From contig PYIY01000068.1 of the NCBI GenBank assembly GCA_003635195.1, forward strand, positions 1-64,000: a stretch of 64,000 nt of DNA. Direction: 5' to 3'. The position numbers were made by a program, and so were the translations under genes. Below are positions 32,313-41,204 of this stretch, one piece after another (position 1 is the stretch's first letter; every line of letters starts with the position of its first letter). The notes under the pieces are model-generated. The model saw nothing but the letters and a program-made list of their open reading frames with translations. It had not been told where the DNA came from and ran no database searches. The stretch comes from Candidatus Poribacteria bacterium. Lineage in GTDB: Bacteria > Poribacteria > WGA-4E > WGA-3G.

Positions 32313-33368
32313 TCACTGTTTAATTTCTTCAAATAGTCGCTGCGAAGCACTTGATGAATCTAAGGCACGCTGTTGAGCATATTCACAGTACTCCGCATTG
32401 ATGTCATATCCAATGTAATGTCTACCCATTTTTTTACAAGCGACTGCAGTTGATCCAGAGCCCATGAACGGATCGAGAACTAACGAATCGGCAGGCGTGA
32501 GGAGGTGTAAAAATTCTTCCACAACTTCTACCGGATAAATTGCAGGGTGTTTATTTCCTTTGACAGCTGCTACGGACGTTTCAATCACATCTCGCTTGAG
32601 TTTATTCCCGTGCATCCGAATGATTGTGAAACCTTTATTTTTGAGTTGCAACGTGCGTCCACCTATCTGGCCGCCAAACGGTTCAGCATGAATGCCACGG
32701 ATTTTCATCCGAAAATCGTATATCTGTCCTTGAAGTACCTCTTGGATAACTTCCGTAAGTTCTCGGCGTGCGGCAGTTTTCTCCGTTTCTGACAGGTCAG
32801 ATTCCGTAATGAGTTCAAAATATCGCTGTCCAAGCTTCGTGCTACCTTTCCTGTTTCGCTGTTTTTGCGTATTCTCTGCTGCTAAAAAAGCTTTGAGATC
32901 ATAGAAATAGTTATCTGATTTGGCAAAATGGAAGAACGGCTCTGTACTACTAACAAGACGGCGACGAAATTGACGTGGTGTCGGATTTCGTTTAACCCAC
33001 GTGATCTCGTTGACGAGTTTAACCAATCCTGTTTGTGTCGCGGCAAGCGCGAAACGATATGGAACGAGAAGTAGATTGCTATCTTTATACTTGTCGCCTA
33101 TATTGAAAACGATACTACCGTCATTTTTAACAACACGGACGCATTCGTGAAACAGACATAATAACTTATCAATATATTCATTGACTTCTGTTTCATTGCC
33201 CATCCCGCCGCCATAGTCGCGCTGCTGAAAATATGGGGGTGAGGTAATCACCAGTTGAATACTACAGTCTGGTAATTTTTGGATGAGTTCAAAATTATCG
33301 CCGCACAGAATTTGGTCGATTGGGAGGGATTTGTCAGGACTCTGAGGATTTTCAGGTGTGTATTGCAT
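32313..33368 (-). CDS. Site-specific DNA methyltransferase (beta-class, orphan)
   Basis: 351 residues. The catalytic motif IV 'SPPYF' (in 'LVITSPPYFQQRDYG') comes before the AdoMet motif 'DPFMGSGST', the order of beta-class amino-methyltransferases. 'SIVFNIGDKYKD' and 'ITWVKRNPTPRQF' are further family motifs, and 'HPAIYPVEVVE' precedes the AdoMet site. It methylates N4-cytosine or N6-adenine in duplex DNA; SPPY fits either. The variable target-recognition part is at about 165-260. No restriction endonuclease gene is adjacent, so it is an orphan enzyme, regulatory or a relic of a restriction system. Confidence 0.88.
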   Translation of the reverse strand: MQYTPENPQSPDKSLPIDQILCGDNFELIQKLPDCSIQLVITSPPYFQQRDYGGGMGNETEVNEYIDKLLCLFHECVRVVKNDGSIVFNIGDKYKDSNLLLVPYRFALAATQTGLVKLVNEITWVKRNPTPRQFRRRLVSSTEPFFHFAKSDNYFYDLKAFLAAENTQKQRNRKGSTKLGQRYFELITESDLSETEKTAARRELTEVIQEVLQGQIYDFRMKIRGIHAEPFGGQIGGRTLQLKNKGFTIIRMHGNKLKRDVIETSVAAVKGNKHPAIYPVEVVEEFLHLLTPADSLVLDPFMGSGSTAVACKKMGRHYIGYDINAEYCEYAQQRALDSSSASQRLFEEIKQ

Positions 33369-33387
33369 TTACTAATAGTTGTTTTCT

Positions 33388-33570
33388 CTACTGACGTTTT
33401 TCGATGAGTCTTCCGACAAAAAATATTAAAATGCCGAGGGTCAAGAGACCCATCTCAACACCCATTACTTTGGATTCACTATAATTGAACGGATTGACAA
33501 AGGCGAAGAAGAGTGCCGCGCCTAAACACGTTATGCCCATCAGTTCCAAAGTTTTTCCGATATAATACAC
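33388..33570 (-). CDS. Small two-helix membrane protein
   Basis: 60 residues from a GTG at 33570 that follows GGAG by 5 nt; the longer frame to 33663 would overlap the end of the upstream gene and its terminator. Two hydrophobic helices, 'LMGITCLGAALFFAFV' and 'MGLLTLGILIFFVGRLI', flank a short polar loop; the end is basic (EKRQ). No family recognised. It lies between the methyltransferase and the CBM9-like gene, same strand, but a terminator separates it from the latter. Confidence 0.55.
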   Translation of the reverse strand: MYYIGKTLELMGITCLGAALFFAFVNPFNYSESKVMGVEMGLLTLGILIFFVGRLIEKRQ

Positions 33571-33589
33571 GAACTCTCCAATACTCTTT

Positions 33590-33625
33590 GAAAAAAATAG
33601 GGCGCGGTTGTTGTCCCACGCCCTA
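33590..33625 (-). terminator. Rho-independent terminator of the CBM9-like gene
   Basis: On the minus strand TAGGGCG (33625-33619) pairs with CGCCCTA (33604-33598), followed by a T-run (A-run 33591-33597 on the + strand). Confidence 0.8.
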
Positions 33626-33635
33626 TAGCAACGGA

Positions 33636-34346
33636 TTAGTAGAGGCTTTTGATGCGTCCCCACTGGATCAATTTTTGCTGCTTGCTGGGTTCAATTCTCG
33701 CGGTGAAGACGAGATCGGGAAGGAATTCCTCTTCTTCAGTATAACCTTCCGGAGCCCATGTGATTTTATGTTGTAGGCTTCCGTTATCGACATCGTTATA
33801 AGTGATACAGAAGCCAATCGTATTGCCTTTGCTTGCGATGTCATCGAGTCGGAAACTTAACTCACATGTTTGTCCATCGTTTCCCCATTCTATTCGCGTT
33901 AATGGGTGTTTTAGCACACCCGTTTTGTTGCGAATCGGTATATCGAAGCGGTACAGATCTTCCTTTCTGCCTGAGTGGTGTGGATCCAAGTAAACGGTCA
34001 GGTGATCTTCACGAAGGAGTTTGGTTTGACGCGTTTCGATTTGATCGTCCGTTAGCTTAAGTGCCACATAAAGAAACCCGTTTCGCCAGACGGCTGCGAA
34101 GGATCCAGTGAAATCAGAGGGTGCGTGCCAACGTTGCTCGGTAATTAGATCTTGTTCCATTTTTCCGGGGACCGCTGTCTCCCAAACTGGGTCATCAAGA
34201 TAGCCATCTACGATAGGCGCGACTGGAGCGAGTTCTGCATTATATTGAAAATTTTGAAGGTTTTCACCTATTATATGTCCTAATGCATAAGACGTTGTCA
34301 TTAGCAAAAGGCTGATTGTTACAATTATCTGTTTGTTAAGGTTCAT
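33636..34346 (-). CDS. Secreted CBM9-like carbohydrate-binding protein
   Basis: 236 residues. Signal peptide 'IIVTISLLLMTTSYALG' (about 6-23). The mature part has the CBM9/DOMON-like pattern: 'APIVDGYLDDPVWETAVPG', 'FAAVWRNGFLYVALKLTDD', 'DHLTVYLDPHHSGRKEDLY', 'CELSFRLDDI' and 'NTIGFCITYNDVDNGS'. Such domains bind sugars and occur alone or in xylanase-type enzymes; no catalytic domain is present. It ends 'QKLIQWGRIKSLY', resembling the W-G-x-(I/L)-K tails of two LamG-type proteins in this window. GGAGGA precedes the start. The gene is followed by its own terminator. Confidence 0.8.
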   Translation of the reverse strand: MNLNKQIIVTISLLLMTTSYALGHIIGENLQNFQYNAELAPVAPIVDGYLDDPVWETAVPGKMEQDLITEQRWHAPSDFTGSFAAVWRNGFLYVALKLTDDQIETRQTKLLREDHLTVYLDPHHSGRKEDLYRFDIPIRNKTGVLKHPLTRIEWGNDGQTCELSFRLDDIASKGNTIGFCITYNDVDNGSLQHKITWAPEGYTEEEEFLPDLVFTARIEPSKQQKLIQWGRIKSLY

Positions 34347-34585
34347 GAATTCCTCCTTTTCTTATCCACCTTTTTCAGAGGGTTTCAATGGAACTGCCTT
34401 AGTCTTATTCTCCTTGCCATTGGATTGTATCAGTTAAACATTCCGACGTGCGTCAAAAATTTTGTTGCTTCTATCCGTAATTTATTCGCTAATTTATAGT
34501 ATACCTTAAATGTATTCTTTTATCCAATTAAAATTACCAATATTGCGCATCAGATTTGCGAATATATCTTTTTTTGAAAAATCAG
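34347..34585. other. Divergent intergenic region before ftsH, left part
   Basis: About 240 bp between the CBM9-like gene and the ftsH promoter. It is A+T rich in its right half. I see no gene, hairpin or strong promoter for the leftward gene. Confidence 0.4.
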
Positions 34586-34614
34586 TTGAAATTTGGTAAA
34601 ATATTTGTTATACT
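34586..34614 (+). promoter_or_regulatory. Sigma70-type promoter of ftsH
   Basis: TTGAAA (34586-34591), 17 nt, TATACT (34609-34614), with an A+T-rich upstream stretch. Confidence 0.55.
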
Positions 34615-34636
34615 TTTAAACAGGTTTTGAAAACGC

Positions 34637-34668
34637 ATTTTTGTCTGATCCCATTTTTGTCTGATCCC
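34637..34668 (+). repeat. Tandem 16-bp direct repeat in the ftsH leader
   Basis: Two exact, head-to-tail copies of ATTTTTGTCTGATCCC at 34637-34652 and 34653-34668, about 22-53 nt downstream of the -10 box and just before the ribosome-binding site. It may be a regulator or RNA-binding site, or simple slippage. Confidence 0.7.
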
Positions 34669-34694
34669 AGATTTCAATAGAGAGGCAACTGGTT

Positions 34695-36611
34695 GTGAAT
34701 AAAAGTACAAGAAGCATGATGATATGGTGGATAGTTATTGCCGGAATAGTTGTTCTCGGTATCTACCAACTATTCAACCACAGAGATCCGGTTTATCAAT
34801 TGGCGACCTCTGATTTTCATCGATATATAACAGACGAGCGGAATGTGTTTGATGGATACCTAACCTTGGATGAGGAATGGATTGAAGGTCGGTTCCGTAA
34901 AGACATTGTTGATAGTATCGGTGCCGAGATTCTGAGTAATGTGCCGCCGCCAGAACGAGATAACCATCTTCCGCCGAGATGGGAAGGTGAATTTAGAGCG
35001 AGTCGTGACGCAATTGATGATTATAACATTCAAGAGAAACTTGATGCATCTTATCCACTATATAATGTTGAGCCGCCCTCTAAATTTCCACAGGGGCTGC
35101 TTATTTTCGGGACGACGATTGTACCGCTCCTTATCTTCTTGGGTTTGATGATTTTCTTGTCCCGTCAAATGCAGGGAAGCGGAAATCGAGCACTCTCTTT
35201 TGGCAAAAGTCGGGCGCGACTCCATTCTGAGAGTCAAACAAAGATAACATTTGAAGATGTCGCTGGTGTGGATGAGGCAAAAGAAGCACTTGAAGAAGTT
35301 ATCCAATTTCTAAAGACCCCGAAAAAATTTGAACGGCTCGGCGGCAGAATTCCGAAGGGCGTATTACTTATGGGACCGCCGGGAACCGGTAAGACAATGT
35401 TGGCGAAAGCCGTCGCCGGTGAAGCAGATGTACCGTTCTATAGTATCAGTGGTTCGGATTTCGTAGAAATGTTTGTCGGGGTCGGGGCATCTCGCGTGCG
35501 GGACCTGTTTGAACTCGGTAAGAAGAACGCACCATGTATCATCTTTATTGATGAATTAGATGCTGTCGGTAGGCACCGCGGGGCAGGTATCGGTGGTGGA
35601 CACGATGAGCGCGAACAGACTTTAAATCAACTGCTTGTTGAAATGCAGGGGTTTGAAGATGTCCTTGGTGTGATTCTTATTGCAGCGACGAACCGTCCTG
35701 ATGTCTTGGATCCGGCACTCCTTCGACCGGGTAGATTTGACCGGCAGATCGTCGTTGATCTTCCCGATGTTCGCGGTAGAGAAGCGATACTCAAGGTACA
35801 CACAAAATCTCCCTATAAACTCGCAGAAGATGTCAATCTGGAAATCTTGGCGAAAGCGACCCCTGGCTTCTCTGGCGCGGACCTTGAAAATATGACAAAT
35901 GAAGCCGCACTACTCGCCGCAAGATGCGATAAAGAGAACATTGACATGATGTGCTTCGACGAGGCAAAGGACCGCGTGCTAATGGGACCTGAACGGCGGA
36001 GTCTTGTCATTAGTGATGAAGAACGGCGCGTCACTGCTTATCACGAAGCTGGACACGCGCTGATGTTACACTTTGTGCCAGAGAGCGACCCGAATTATAA
36101 GTGCACCATCGTCCCGCGGGGTAGGGCACTCGGTGTGACTGCTAAACTCCCACTTGAAGAACGTCATAATATGAGCAAAAAACGGTTGCTGGCACATATT
36201 ATTTTCGCACTCGGAGGCAGAGTTGCCGAAGAAATTATTTTTGGTGAACAGACAACCGGCGCGCAAAACGATTTCGAGCAGGCAACGGCACTTGCCCGCC
36301 GAATGGTCACACAGTGGGGGATGAGCCACATGGGACCGCTCACCTACGGTAGAAGAGATGAGCAGGTTTTCCTCGGTAAGGAATTGAGCGTCCATCAGGA
36401 CTATAGCGAGAAAACAGCTATTGAAATTGATAAGGCGGTTCATGACATCGTTACAGAGTGCTATAAAAAAGCATGGGATATTTTGGAAACGAATCTTGAG
36501 GGATTAAAATTGCTGGCAGACGCTCTGTTAGAACGGGAAACGCTTGTTACCGAAGAGATTGATGAAATTCTCGGACCCCGACCCCAATTGCCTTCAAAAT
36601 CAATTTTATGA
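34695..36611 (+). CDS. ftsH: FtsH, ATP-dependent membrane zinc metalloprotease
   Basis: 638 residues from a GTG, with GAGAGG upstream. Two membrane helices (about 8-25 and 135-155) enclose a periplasmic domain. The AAA module has Walker A 'GPPGTGKT' (near residue 228), the pore loop 'FVEMFVGVG', Walker B 'IIFIDELDA' and the second region of homology '[13 protein letters not shown]'. The zinc site 'HEAGH' lies near residue 450. FtsH degrades misfolded membrane proteins and selected regulators, so it could also process the membrane-tethered ECF factors (inference). The stop overlaps the folP start (ATGA), and acpS overlaps folP in turn, giving a three-gene operon. Confidence 0.96.
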   Translation: MNKSTRSMMIWWIVIAGIVVLGIYQLFNHRDPVYQLATSDFHRYITDERNVFDGYLTLDEEWIEGRFRKDIVDSIGAEILSNVPPPERDNHLPPRWEGEFRASRDAIDDYNIQEKLDASYPLYNVEPPSKFPQGLLIFGTTIVPLLIFLGLMIFLSRQMQGSGNRALSFGKSRARLHSESQTKITFEDVAGVDEAKEALEEVIQFLKTPKKFERLGGRIPKGVLLMGPPGTGKTMLAKAVAGEADVPFYSISGSDFVEMFVGVGASRVRDLFELGKKNAPCIIFIDELDAVGRHRGAGIGGGHDEREQTLNQLLVEMQGFEDVLGVILIAATNRPDVLDPALLRPGRFDRQIVVDLPDVRGREAILKVHTKSPYKLAEDVNLEILAKATPGFSGADLENMTNEAALLAARCDKENIDMMCFDEAKDRVLMGPERRSLVISDEERRVTAYHEAGHALMLHFVPESDPNYKCTIVPRGRALGVTAKLPLEERHNMSKKRLLAHIIFALGGRVAEEIIFGEQTTGAQNDFEQATALARRMVTQWGMSHMGPLTYGRRDEQVFLGKELSVHQDYSEKTAIEIDKAVHDIVTECYKKAWDILETNLEGLKLLADALLERETLVTEEIDEILGPRPQLPSKSIL

Positions 36612-37432
36612 ACTGTCGTGGCAAGACACTCACGTTAGGGGACCGCACGCATGTGATGGGGATATTGAACGTCACACCGGACTCCTTTTCTGATGGTGGG
36701 TGCTACCTTGATGTCCAGCGAGCTATCGCACATACGCAGTTGATGGTAGAAGAAGGGGCAACGCTCGTTGATGTAGGGGGTGAATCTTCACGTCCGGGAG
36801 CATCACCGGTATCCGTTGATGAGGAATTGGCACGTGTGGTCCCGGTCATTCGTGCGATTGTTGACAGTGTTGATGTCCTCATTTCTGTTGATACATATAA
36901 AGCGGAAGTGGCTCGGCAAGCCCTTGAGGCGGGTGCCCATCTTGTCAATGACATTACTGCCTTGCGCGGTGATGTCGCTATGGCATCGGTCGTGGCAGAG
37001 ATGGAAGCGGGTCTCATCCTGATGCACATGAAAGGGACACCGCGTACGATGCAACAAGCACCGCAATATGGTGATGTTGTCAGCGAGGTTCGAGCGTCGC
37101 TGCAGGAAAGTGTCCGAACTGCTGAAGAACAGGGTGTCGCTGCTGAACGAATTGTTATTGATCCGGGGATCGGATTCGGTAAGACGACAGAACATAATCT
37201 TGAGCTCTTAAAACGGCTTTCAGAGTTCCGATCGTTGAATAAACCGCTGCTCATCGGCACCTCACGAAAATCGTTTATAGGAACTGTTTTAGGACTTCCT
37301 GTAAACGAGCGCGTTGAAGGGACTGCAGCGACGGTGTGTTGGGCAATCGCACACGGTGCTGATATTGTGCGTGTCCATGATGTCAAGGCAAACGTCCGTG
37401 CTGCACTGATGACAGATGCACTTTACAGATAA
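36608..37432 (+). CDS. folP: Dihydropteroate synthase
   Basis: 274 residues, typical length. Signature motifs: '[16 protein letters not shown]' (pterin/pyrophosphate loop), '[13 protein letters not shown]', '[11 protein letters not shown]', 'LVNDIT', '[15 protein letters not shown]', '[13 protein letters not shown]' and '[11 protein letters not shown]'. It joins p-aminobenzoate to dihydropterin pyrophosphate in folate synthesis, in the cytoplasm. The ATG overlaps the ftsH stop by 4 bp, so translation is coupled; acpS overlaps the 3' end. All catalytic motifs are intact. Confidence 0.97.
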   Translation: MNCRGKTLTLGDRTHVMGILNVTPDSFSDGGCYLDVQRAIAHTQLMVEEGATLVDVGGESSRPGASPVSVDEELARVVPVIRAIVDSVDVLISVDTYKAEVARQALEAGAHLVNDITALRGDVAMASVVAEMEAGLILMHMKGTPRTMQQAPQYGDVVSEVRASLQESVRTAEEQGVAAERIVIDPGIGFGKTTEHNLELLKRLSEFRSLNKPLLIGTSRKSFIGTVLGLPVNERVEGTAATVCWAIAHGADIVRVHDVKANVRAALMTDALYR

Positions 37433-37829
37433 ATTGATGCACGAAGAAAAAATATATGGAATTGGCATTGATATTGTTGAAGTCACACGGATTCAGGAAG
37501 CGTCCCGTCGGTGGGGAGCGCGGTTCGAGCAGCGGGTCTACACTCACCAAGAACTTACATATTGCGGGGATACACCCTCTCGGTACTGGCGGCTTGCCGC
37601 CCGTTTTGCTGCTAAAGAGGCTACACTTAAAGCACTTGGCACCGGCTTGACAACAGGTATGCGTTGGCAAGATGTAGAGATTCGGTCGGATGCTGTCGGA
37701 AAGCCGGAAATCGTCTTACATGGTGAAGTGCAACGCTATGCTCACGAGCACAATATCAGCTCCGTGTTCGTTTCTATGTCTCATACGAATGCGTATGCTG
37801 TGGCACAAGTGACGCTATGCTCTACATGA
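37416..37829 (+). CDS. acpS: Holo-[acyl-carrier-protein] synthase
   Basis: 137 residues (130 if it starts at the ATG 37437). 'YGIGIDIVEVTRIQEA' holds the Mg-binding Asp and 'RFAAKEATLKALGTG' the catalytic Glu/Lys motif; 'VSMSHTNAYAVAQV' is the C-terminal core. It transfers the 4'-phosphopantetheine arm from CoA to acyl carrier protein, needed for fatty acid synthesis. It overlaps the folP end by 17 bp and completes the ftsH-folP-acpS operon. Confidence 0.95.
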   Translation: MHFTDKLMHEEKIYGIGIDIVEVTRIQEASRRWGARFEQRVYTHQELTYCGDTPSRYWRLAARFAAKEATLKALGTGLTTGMRWQDVEIRSDAVGKPEIVLHGEVQRYAHEHNISSVFVSMSHTNAYAVAQVTLCST

Positions 37830-37874
37830 CTTAATTTATATTCTCCACCCAATTCCCATATTCTTACAAAAGGA

Positions 37875-37889
37875 ACGCGCTGCGCGCGT
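37875..37889 (+). repeat. Short GC-rich hairpin after acpS
   Basis: ACGCGC-TGC-GCGCGT. There is no full T-run after it; it could be a weak terminator for the ftsH operon. Confidence 0.35.
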
Positions 37890-37910
37890 CTCTTTCGTAT
37901 GAGGTTCCAA

Positions 37911-39044
37911 ATGAAATACGTCCGCAATTACGCTACAAGCACCCTATTTTGTCTCATTGTCTATTTTTCCGTTCTGAGCAGCATCGCTGCAGCGGCAAGT
38001 ACAACAGCTGCAGCAGATGGGTTTCTTAAACGGCTACTAAGTGCTGAACAACATGGGATGGGGGGTAGTTTTGTGGGTACAAGCCGTGGGGCAAATGCCC
38101 TCGGCAGTAACCCTGCTGGTATTAGTGCGATAGCGGGGAACCGGTTTGTGATTCACGCAACCCGTTTTCCACGGACTATTGCGCTGCTCTCTAAACCGAA
38201 CCACAATGCTAACTACGAGGATTATAGTCGCTATGAGCAGCGTGCGTATGGTATTGAAACGCTGAATTACGCATTCCCAATGGGCAAATTCGGTGCCTTT
38301 GGGTTAGGATTGGCGTTTGAACAGACGGGTCCCTTTCGTCGAGTTGATGATAGTGGAAGAGCACTCAACAGCTTTCCCCAAAATAACCTTGCTATCGGTT
38401 TCAGTTACGGCCTTAAGCTACTTGGGGGGACCCGTGTTGGGGTTGATGCGAAATGGCTGCGTTCTAAAGTATCTGATGTTGACGGAATGGAACACCTTGG
38501 ACATGGATATGCCTATAATGTCGGCATGAGTCAGCGAATTGGCGACAGAACTCTGGTGGGTGTTGTGGCAAGGAACTTGAGCAATGGACTCTCCTTCTCG
38601 GATCCTTCTGTTCCAGATGCAATGGCGCGTGCAATTGTCGCTGGCATTGCCCATCAGTACGCCATTTCAGACGTAACTTTGCTCGTCGGTTTAGATGTTC
38701 ATCCGCCCTTCCGCGATGGTATCCGTGCCAATATAGGCGGTGAAGTGTGGTACCGTCACAGAGTTGGTGCCAGAATTGGTTACCTGAGGCATACTGAAAA
38801 GCGTTATGGACAAGTGTTTCTCTTAGAAGATGGTGCGTTTGAGGCGGAAGAACGGCTTTGGAAAGCAGAGGGTTTCTGTTTTGGACTGGGTGTTAGGTTT
38901 GGAAGCCTCATACTCAATGTAGCGTATACGCCGCAATTCGGACCTGTCGCGTCAGAGAATGAACGGATCCATATTGTTCAAGGGGAAACCGTGTACACCT
39001 TTTCAATCGGCAGAACTTTTATTAAACCGATGCTCCTATTGTAA
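37911..39044 (+). CDS. PorV/UPF0164-like outer-membrane beta-barrel protein
   Basis: 377 residues from the ATG at 37911 (GAGG 6 nt upstream); the ATG at 37899 has no site. A signal peptide ends near 'LSSIAAAAS'. The start of the mature part, 'HGMGGSFVGTSRGANALGSN' followed by PAG, is the hallmark of the PorV/UPF0164 family. It is followed by many amphipathic strands ('GAFGLGLAFEQTGPF', 'LAIGFSYGLKLLGG', 'LVGVVARNLSNGL') and a closing strand rich in aromatic residues. PorV acts in type 9 secretion in Bacteroidota; other members are of unknown role. Here it may assist export of proteins with FlgD-Ig/YPNP tails such as those at 48697 and 57557 (inference). Confidence 0.75.
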   Translation: MKYVRNYATSTLFCLIVYFSVLSSIAAAASTTAAADGFLKRLLSAEQHGMGGSFVGTSRGANALGSNPAGISAIAGNRFVIHATRFPRTIALLSKPNHNANYEDYSRYEQRAYGIETLNYAFPMGKFGAFGLGLAFEQTGPFRRVDDSGRALNSFPQNNLAIGFSYGLKLLGGTRVGVDAKWLRSKVSDVDGMEHLGHGYAYNVGMSQRIGDRTLVGVVARNLSNGLSFSDPSVPDAMARAIVAGIAHQYAISDVTLLVGLDVHPPFRDGIRANIGGEVWYRHRVGARIGYLRHTEKRYGQVFLLEDGAFEAEERLWKAEGFCFGLGVRFGSLILNVAYTPQFGPVASENERIHIVQGETVYTFSIGRTFIKPMLLL

Positions 39045-39047
39045 CGT

Positions 39048-39638
39048 ATGTTTGATCAATACAAAACCGTGGTAGGGATTGCCGAAGCGCATCACGTTGT
39101 AAAGAAATCCCGATTCTTTGGAGAAGCAGCAGCTGTACGGACGCAAGCTGAGGTAAAAGAATTCCTCGCTCAGGTGCAAAAACGGAATCCACGTGCTTCA
39201 CATTACTGTTACGCTTACAGTATCGGTAGTGGCGACGCGCGCCGTGAATACGCCACAGATGCGGGAGAGCCTACGCACTCTGCTGGACCTCCGATTCTTG
39301 CCGCCGTTCGCGGTTTCGGCTTGTCTAATGTTATCTGTGTTGTCGCCAGATATTACGGCGGTATTAATCTGGGGGTCGGCGGATTAATACGTGCTTATGG
39401 GCAATGTGCAAGAGATTGCCTTCAAAATGCGACAATTGAGACCTGTCTCTTTTATGAAAAATTGTATGTAAAAGTCAATTATCCAAACATCGGTACTGTT
39501 GTTACCCTGTGCAAACGCTTGGATGGAAAAGTGATAAATATAAGATATGAACCGGATCCTATCGTTGAAATTCAGATCCGTCAAAAGATGGTTGAAACCT
39601 TCCAAGCACAACTCCAAGGTTATGGAATCGGATTGTGA
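39048..39638 (+). CDS. yigZ: YigZ/IMPACT family protein
   Basis: 196 residues. 'VKKSRFFGEAAAV' and 'RASHYCYAYSIG' open the UPF0029 fold, and 'EPTHSAGPPILAAVRGFGLS' with 'VVARYYGGINLGVGGLIRAYG' is the diagnostic signature. The C-terminal 70 residues correspond to the ferredoxin-like YigZ C-domain. Family members bind nucleic acid or the ribosome and are linked to translation regulation in eukaryotes; the bacterial role is not settled. The ATG starts 3 bp after the stop of the PorV-like gene, so it is probably co-transcribed. Confidence 0.92.
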   Translation: MFDQYKTVVGIAEAHHVVKKSRFFGEAAAVRTQAEVKEFLAQVQKRNPRASHYCYAYSIGSGDARREYATDAGEPTHSAGPPILAAVRGFGLSNVICVVARYYGGINLGVGGLIRAYGQCARDCLQNATIETCLFYEKLYVKVNYPNIGTVVTLCKRLDGKVINIRYEPDPIVEIQIRQKMVETFQAQLQGYGIGL

Positions 39639-39671
39639 TAGTCCTGCATCATGTTTAATTGGAGGAATTTC

Positions 39672-40115
39672 GTGGTGAAAAATGTTGAGATAAAATATAC
39701 AACGACACATGAGTGGATTGAGGTTTTCGAGTCAGGAGAGTGTAACGTCGGCATCACCGAACGCATTCAGGATGTCTACGGCAGCATTGTTTTTATCGAG
39801 CTGCCAGTTCTTGGCGAATACGAACAGGGAGAAATTATCGGGCGTATTGAGACATCAGATGGACGCAATTTCTATATCTACGCACCGGTGAGCGGCGAGG
39901 TCTATGAAGTCAATACTGCCCTTGATGACGATATTGAATTGCTGAATCGCTTCCCAGAAGGCGATGGATGGATCTGTAAATTTTATATGGAGAATCCGAA
40001 CGAAATAGGCGCACTTCTCAGTTTGCGTGAATACGAGGCGCATGAAGAGGAGGAACTCAACGAAGAGGAATACTTACCAGAAACTGATTTCTACGAAAAC
40101 GTTGAGGATTATTGA
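39672..40115 (+). CDS. GcvH-like protein without the lipoyl lysine
   Basis: 147 residues from a GTG at 39672, preceded by GGAGGA; the ATG at 39651 lies before that site. The fold is that of glycine cleavage H protein: 'YTTTHEWIEV', 'VGITERIQDVYGSIVFIELP', 'GEIIGRIETS', 'YIYAPVSGEVYEVN' and 'FPEGDGWICKF'. In true GcvH the segment before 'PVSGEV' is E-S-V-K-A-A-S, with Lys carrying lipoate; here it reads 'ETSDGRNFYIYAPV', with Gly or Arg at that place. Lipoylation is therefore unlikely. The C-terminal 25 residues are very acidic. No gcvT or gcvP is near. A scaffolding or lipoate-independent role is inference. Confidence 0.8.
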   Translation: MVKNVEIKYTTTHEWIEVFESGECNVGITERIQDVYGSIVFIELPVLGEYEQGEIIGRIETSDGRNFYIYAPVSGEVYEVNTALDDDIELLNRFPEGDGWICKFYMENPNEIGALLSLREYEAHEEEELNEEEYLPETDFYENVEDY

Positions 40116-40152
40116 GTTGAAAATGTTATCGTAAACACCGCATAGGATATTG

Positions 40153-41145
40153 CTATTTTATGACGGACGCAATGAAAATGCGCCTCACGATACTCAGTTT
40201 CGGCACTGGAAAGACAGCTTCTATTTGATAACCTGAATCGTTTAAGGGTTTGCTGAGATCTCGGAGGTCGATGAACCCGGCTTTCGGGGCGCATGTTCGT
40301 AAGTTGGCTAAAATCTCTGCGTCTTGAACGTTATCTTTGGTGAGATTGATGCCGTAAGGTAGGTCAGTTGCGATTGCGTCGAATTGTCCCTGCACCTGTC
40401 TGGCATCACCTAACGCGACATCGGCGGTGAGTCCAAAATGCTGAAGGTTCTTTGTCGTCGCGCCGATCATCCGTAAATTAAGATCGTAACCAATTGCTCG
40501 AATGCCACTATGTGCGGCGGATATTACAATTGTTCCGGTACCACAGCACGGGTCGAGTAGGCTATCCCCCGGACGCGCCACCAAATTGACAAGGACACGA
40601 GCGAGTCTTGCTGGTAACGAACTTGAAGTCACGTGGGGACGCTGGTTGTGTGCCAGCCACATATTATCAGATTCGGAAAGGAGTCGTCCGAACCATATCT
40701 TTTCATCTGTAAGAACTACCAGAAAAGTAACTTGTGGACTGTTTAAATTCGCGTTACCCCCAATGGCACTACCGATGTCCCGTGCGAGTGCCATAGAGTT
40801 TACTTTGAGGTTCCGAGGCTTTTTCACGACAGACACCCGAAATTCGTCAGCGTACAAACCTGCGGATCGGATGTCTGCTTGGAGTTCCGTAAGACTCGCT
40901 GTTTCAAAAAGGACTTCGCTACAACTCTTTAGATACGCACCACGACAGACATCAACGCGGTGTTCCGAAATCGCGATGCCGTGTGTGTTTGGGGCAGATC
41001 CAGTCATAGCAATACACTCGGCAGCGACTAATTCTGTGAGTCGATCTGGTATTGCTGTAAGATATAGGTATGTGGGTTTTATTGGCAACCCCATCCTTGT
41101 GTAGCACTCCAAAGTTGATGTAGATTTAACGAAAGACCGATTCAA
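40153..41145 (-). CDS. THUMP/Trm11-like RNA (guanine-N2) methyltransferase
   Basis: 330 residues. The N-terminal 150 residues are THUMP-like (substrate RNA binding). The C-terminal half is a Rossmann methyltransferase with motif I 'LLDPCCGTGTIVISAA', 'AIGYDLNLRMI' for AdoMet binding and the catalytic 'ATDLPYG', a variant of the D/N-PPY type used for amino methylation. 'RPHVTSSSLPARLARVLVNL' lies before the AdoMet site as in TrmG10/Trm11. It probably methylates a guanine of tRNA in the cytoplasm. The start is uncertain: ATG 41145 or ATG 41094. Convergent with the GcvH-like gene. Confidence 0.8.
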   Translation of the reverse strand: MNRSFVKSTSTLECYTRMGLPIKPTYLYLTAIPDRLTELVAAECIAMTGSAPNTHGIAISEHRVDVCRGAYLKSCSEVLFETASLTELQADIRSAGLYADEFRVSVVKKPRNLKVNSMALARDIGSAIGGNANLNSPQVTFLVVLTDEKIWFGRLLSESDNMWLAHNQRPHVTSSSLPARLARVLVNLVARPGDSLLDPCCGTGTIVISAAHSGIRAIGYDLNLRMIGATTKNLQHFGLTADVALGDARQVQGQFDAIATDLPYGINLTKDNVQDAEILANLRTCAPKAGFIDLRDLSKPLNDSGYQIEAVFPVPKLSIVRRIFIASVIK

Positions 41146-41204
41146 ACAGTTTTATTTTATCACTATTAAAAGAAAACTGCAATCAGATACCGAAAAGGAA
41201 TACT

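Noticed and set aside
36703..37386. 227-codon frame opposite folP
   Set aside because: folP is unmistakable and complete; the antisense frame has no start signal or domain.
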